A stretch of 64,000 nt of DNA, from positions 1 through 64,000 of the forward strand of contig CAXTIG010000011.1 in NCBI GenBank assembly GCA_964244295.1, in the 5' to 3' direction. Each line of letters begins with the position of its first letter. Position 1 is the first letter of the stretch. Made by a program: the position numbers and the translations under genes. A model generated the notes under the pieces. The model was not told where the DNA came from. It searched no databases and worked only from the letters and a program-made list of their open reading frames with translations. This DNA comes from JAJAZB01 sp964244295 (GTDB lineage Bacteria; Bacteroidota; Bacteroidia; Cytophagales; Spirosomataceae). Of the stretch, positions 62,771 to 64,000 are shown in pieces.

Positions 62771-63487
62771 TCACCCCCCCAACCCAATCCGTTCCAAAAA
62801 CGCTTTTTTCTCGCCCCGCGCCACTTCCACCTCGCTGCCGTCGGCCAGGCGCACGGTGCCGCCTTCGCCCCGGACGTACTCGACCAAATGCGCCAAATTA
62901 ATGAGCGAGGAGCGGTGAACGCGCACGAACTGGAGCGGTTCGAGAATTTCGGCGAAGTCGCGCAGGGTGCGGGAGGCGACGAGTTTCTGGCGGTTGAGCA
63001 GGTGAAACGTAGTGTAGTTGCTCTCGGCCTGGAGCCAGACGATGTCCTGCACCGGCACGAAACTCAGGCCCTTGAGCGAGGGCACGGCGATTTTGTTGAA
63101 CTGGGCGTGGAGCGGCGCGGCCTTCGGGGCCTGGCGCTTTTGAGCGAGGCGGTCGAGGGCGGCGCGGAGTTCGGTTTCGGAGATGGGTTTCAACAAAAAA
63201 TCTAACGCACTCACCCGCAGCGCCGACACGGCGTATTCCGAGTAGGCCGTGGTAAAAATCACCTCAAAGGGCGGGTCGGGAAAGCGCGAGAGCAGCGAAA
63301 AGCCGTCGAGGCCGGGCATTTCCACGTCGAGAAACACCACGTCGGGCTGGAGTTGACGGATGAGCGTTTCGGTCCGGGCGGGTTCCTGACATTCTGCCAG
63401 GATGCGCAGGTCGGGGGCGACACGCCGGAGTTTCACCCGCAGGGCGTCGAGGGCGAGGCGTTCGTCGTCGAGGAGGAGAGCGGTCAT
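62771..63487 (-). CDS. LytTR-type response regulator
   Basis: A 238-residue regulator with an N-terminal receiver domain: acidic Asp7-Asp8 (LLLDDERLAL), phospho-acceptor Asp54 (VFLDVEMPG), and Lys100 (FLLKPI). A LytTR DNA-binding domain fills residues 135-238 (IAVPSLKGLSFVPVQDIVWLQAE, VRVHRSSLINLAHLVEYVRG). It pairs with the sensor kinase next to it (start 63487, about 65 bases away). Targets are unknown; the lipoprotein run downstream is a possible but unproven target. Confidence 0.93.
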   Translation of the reverse strand: MTALLLDDERLALDALRVKLRRVAPDLRILAECQEPARTETLIRQLQPDVVFLDVEMPGLDGFSLLSRFPDPPFEVIFTTAYSEYAVSALRVSALDFLLKPISETELRAALDRLAQKRQAPKAAPLHAQFNKIAVPSLKGLSFVPVQDIVWLQAESNYTTFHLLNRQKLVASRTLRDFAEILEPLQFVRVHRSSLINLAHLVEYVRGEGGTVRLADGSEVEVARGEKKAFLERIGLGG

Positions 63488-63552
63488 GTTAATTTTGAAT
63501 GCTTGAATAGAATGGCAGGAATTATTCAATCCCTCAGTCATTCAGAATTCAG

Positions 63553-64000
63553 TCATAGTTTCAGCAGCGGCAACGTCAGCACGACCATCGTACCGGGGTT
63601 TAAATCCACGTATTCGCAGCGGCTTTCGGCTCCGTACAGCACCTGGAGCGTCGCCAGGCGGTCGGTACTCACCCGGCTACCGAGCGACGCGCGCCCGGCC
63701 TGCCGTTGGGCGTTCAAAGCGCCCGCCGCCACCCGCCCGATGCCGTTGTCGTCCACCACCACCCGCAACTGCGACCCGTAAATTGAAAACTGTAAACCGA
63801 GCAGCCCAGGCCCATTGTTTTTGTGCCGCAGGCCGTGCAGAATGGCGTTTTCCAGAAACGGCTGCAACAGCATGGGCGGAATCTGGTAGTCCCCGGTCAG
63901 CACCGCCTCGTCCACCCGAAATTCGTGGCGGAAGCGGTGTTCGCCGCGTTCCTCCTCCAGTTGTACGTACAATTCGAGCGTTTCGATTTCCTGCTGAATC
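63553..64000 (-). CDS. LytS-family sensor histidine kinase (C-terminal part, cut by the window edge)
   Basis: The 149 residues visible are the end of a His_kinase/HATPase protein: IQQEIETLELYVQLEEERG, an N box FLENAILHGLRH, and the G1 box VVDDNGIGR, ending VVLTLPLLKL. The frame continues beyond base 64000, so the N-terminal membrane part is not seen. It pairs with the LytTR regulator downstream and probably forms an operon with it. Confidence 0.9.
   Translation of the reverse strand, partial: IQQEIETLELYVQLEEERGEHRFRHEFRVDEAVLTGDYQIPPMLLQPFLENAILHGLRHKNNGPGLLGLQFSIYGSQLRVVVDDNGIGRVAAGALNAQRQAGRASLGSRVSTDRLATLQVLYGAESRCEYVDLNPGTMVVLTLPLLKL

Overview
The window looks like a chromosomal contig from a GC-rich member of the Bacteroidota, most likely order Cytophagales (Spirosoma/Larkinella-like; family not certain). 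The evidence is a CsgB-E-F-G curli export locus, outer-membrane beta-barrel receptors with carboxypeptidase-regulatory plugs, a GEVED protein with a Cytophagales-type dockerin-like tail, LytTR/LytS signalling, many lipoproteins, and promoters of the Bacteroidota type (TTTG / TAnnTTTG). A run of 100 N at 18388-18487 marks a draft-assembly scaffold gap. No rRNA, tRNA, CRISPR array or transposase gene was seen.

Layout. 1-1011: 3' part of an AT-rich AAA ATPase with a GC-rich start, probably acquired and partly broken. 1078-4471: the housekeeping set birA / rsfS / ftsH. 4663-6033: an OmpA-family protein. 6136-15165: the most unusual locus, five same-strand genes encoding a caspase, a CHAT protease fused to a P-loop-less STAND-like domain, a MoxR AAA+ ATPase, a vWA protein with an altered metal site, and a 945-residue fusion of degenerate caspase, TIR-like and degenerate trypsin-like domains. 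This fits the MoxR-vWA conflict (immunity or cell-suicide) systems known from multicellular and social bacteria, but with an unusual mix of intact and dead proteases. 15435-19171: two secreted repeat proteins, one dockerin-like and one possibly cohesin-like. 19269-20051: lpxH.

21077-31544: curli biogenesis. Two giant curlin-repeat proteins (928 and 881 residues) are followed by csgB-, csgE-, csgF- and csgG-like genes and a beta-propeller lipoprotein. The CsgG homologue carries an extra C-terminal beta-barrel-like domain. csgB-E-F-G lie behind a near-consensus promoter, whereas the second curlin gene is isolated by terminators.

31622-54127: outer-membrane receptor, acyl-ACP thioesterase, cdsA with DUF2007 and CPBP genes, a HEPN gene pair overlapping into dusB, a DMT transporter, a biotin carrier protein, pyrH, frr, patatin, polyprenyl synthase, bestrophin, OsmC, a truncated SDR, and a PafA-like phosphatase. 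52115-55740 is an NAD salvage cluster: NrtR-like Nudix regulator, PRPP synthetase, HAD protein and NAMPT, with a palindromic operator candidate touching the prs start codon.

55785-62446: minus-strand run of small secreted proteins and lipoproteins (beta-helix, YD-repeat-like, lipocalin-like, Tat-exported cupin, SGNH-like). 62771-64000: a LytTR response regulator and the C-terminal end of its LytS-type histidine kinase, cut by the window edge.

A recurring feature is long, often perfect inverted repeats at gene 3' ends. Several share a GTCATCC...GGACCTTGTTGG core and look like a dispersed non-autonomous repeat family.
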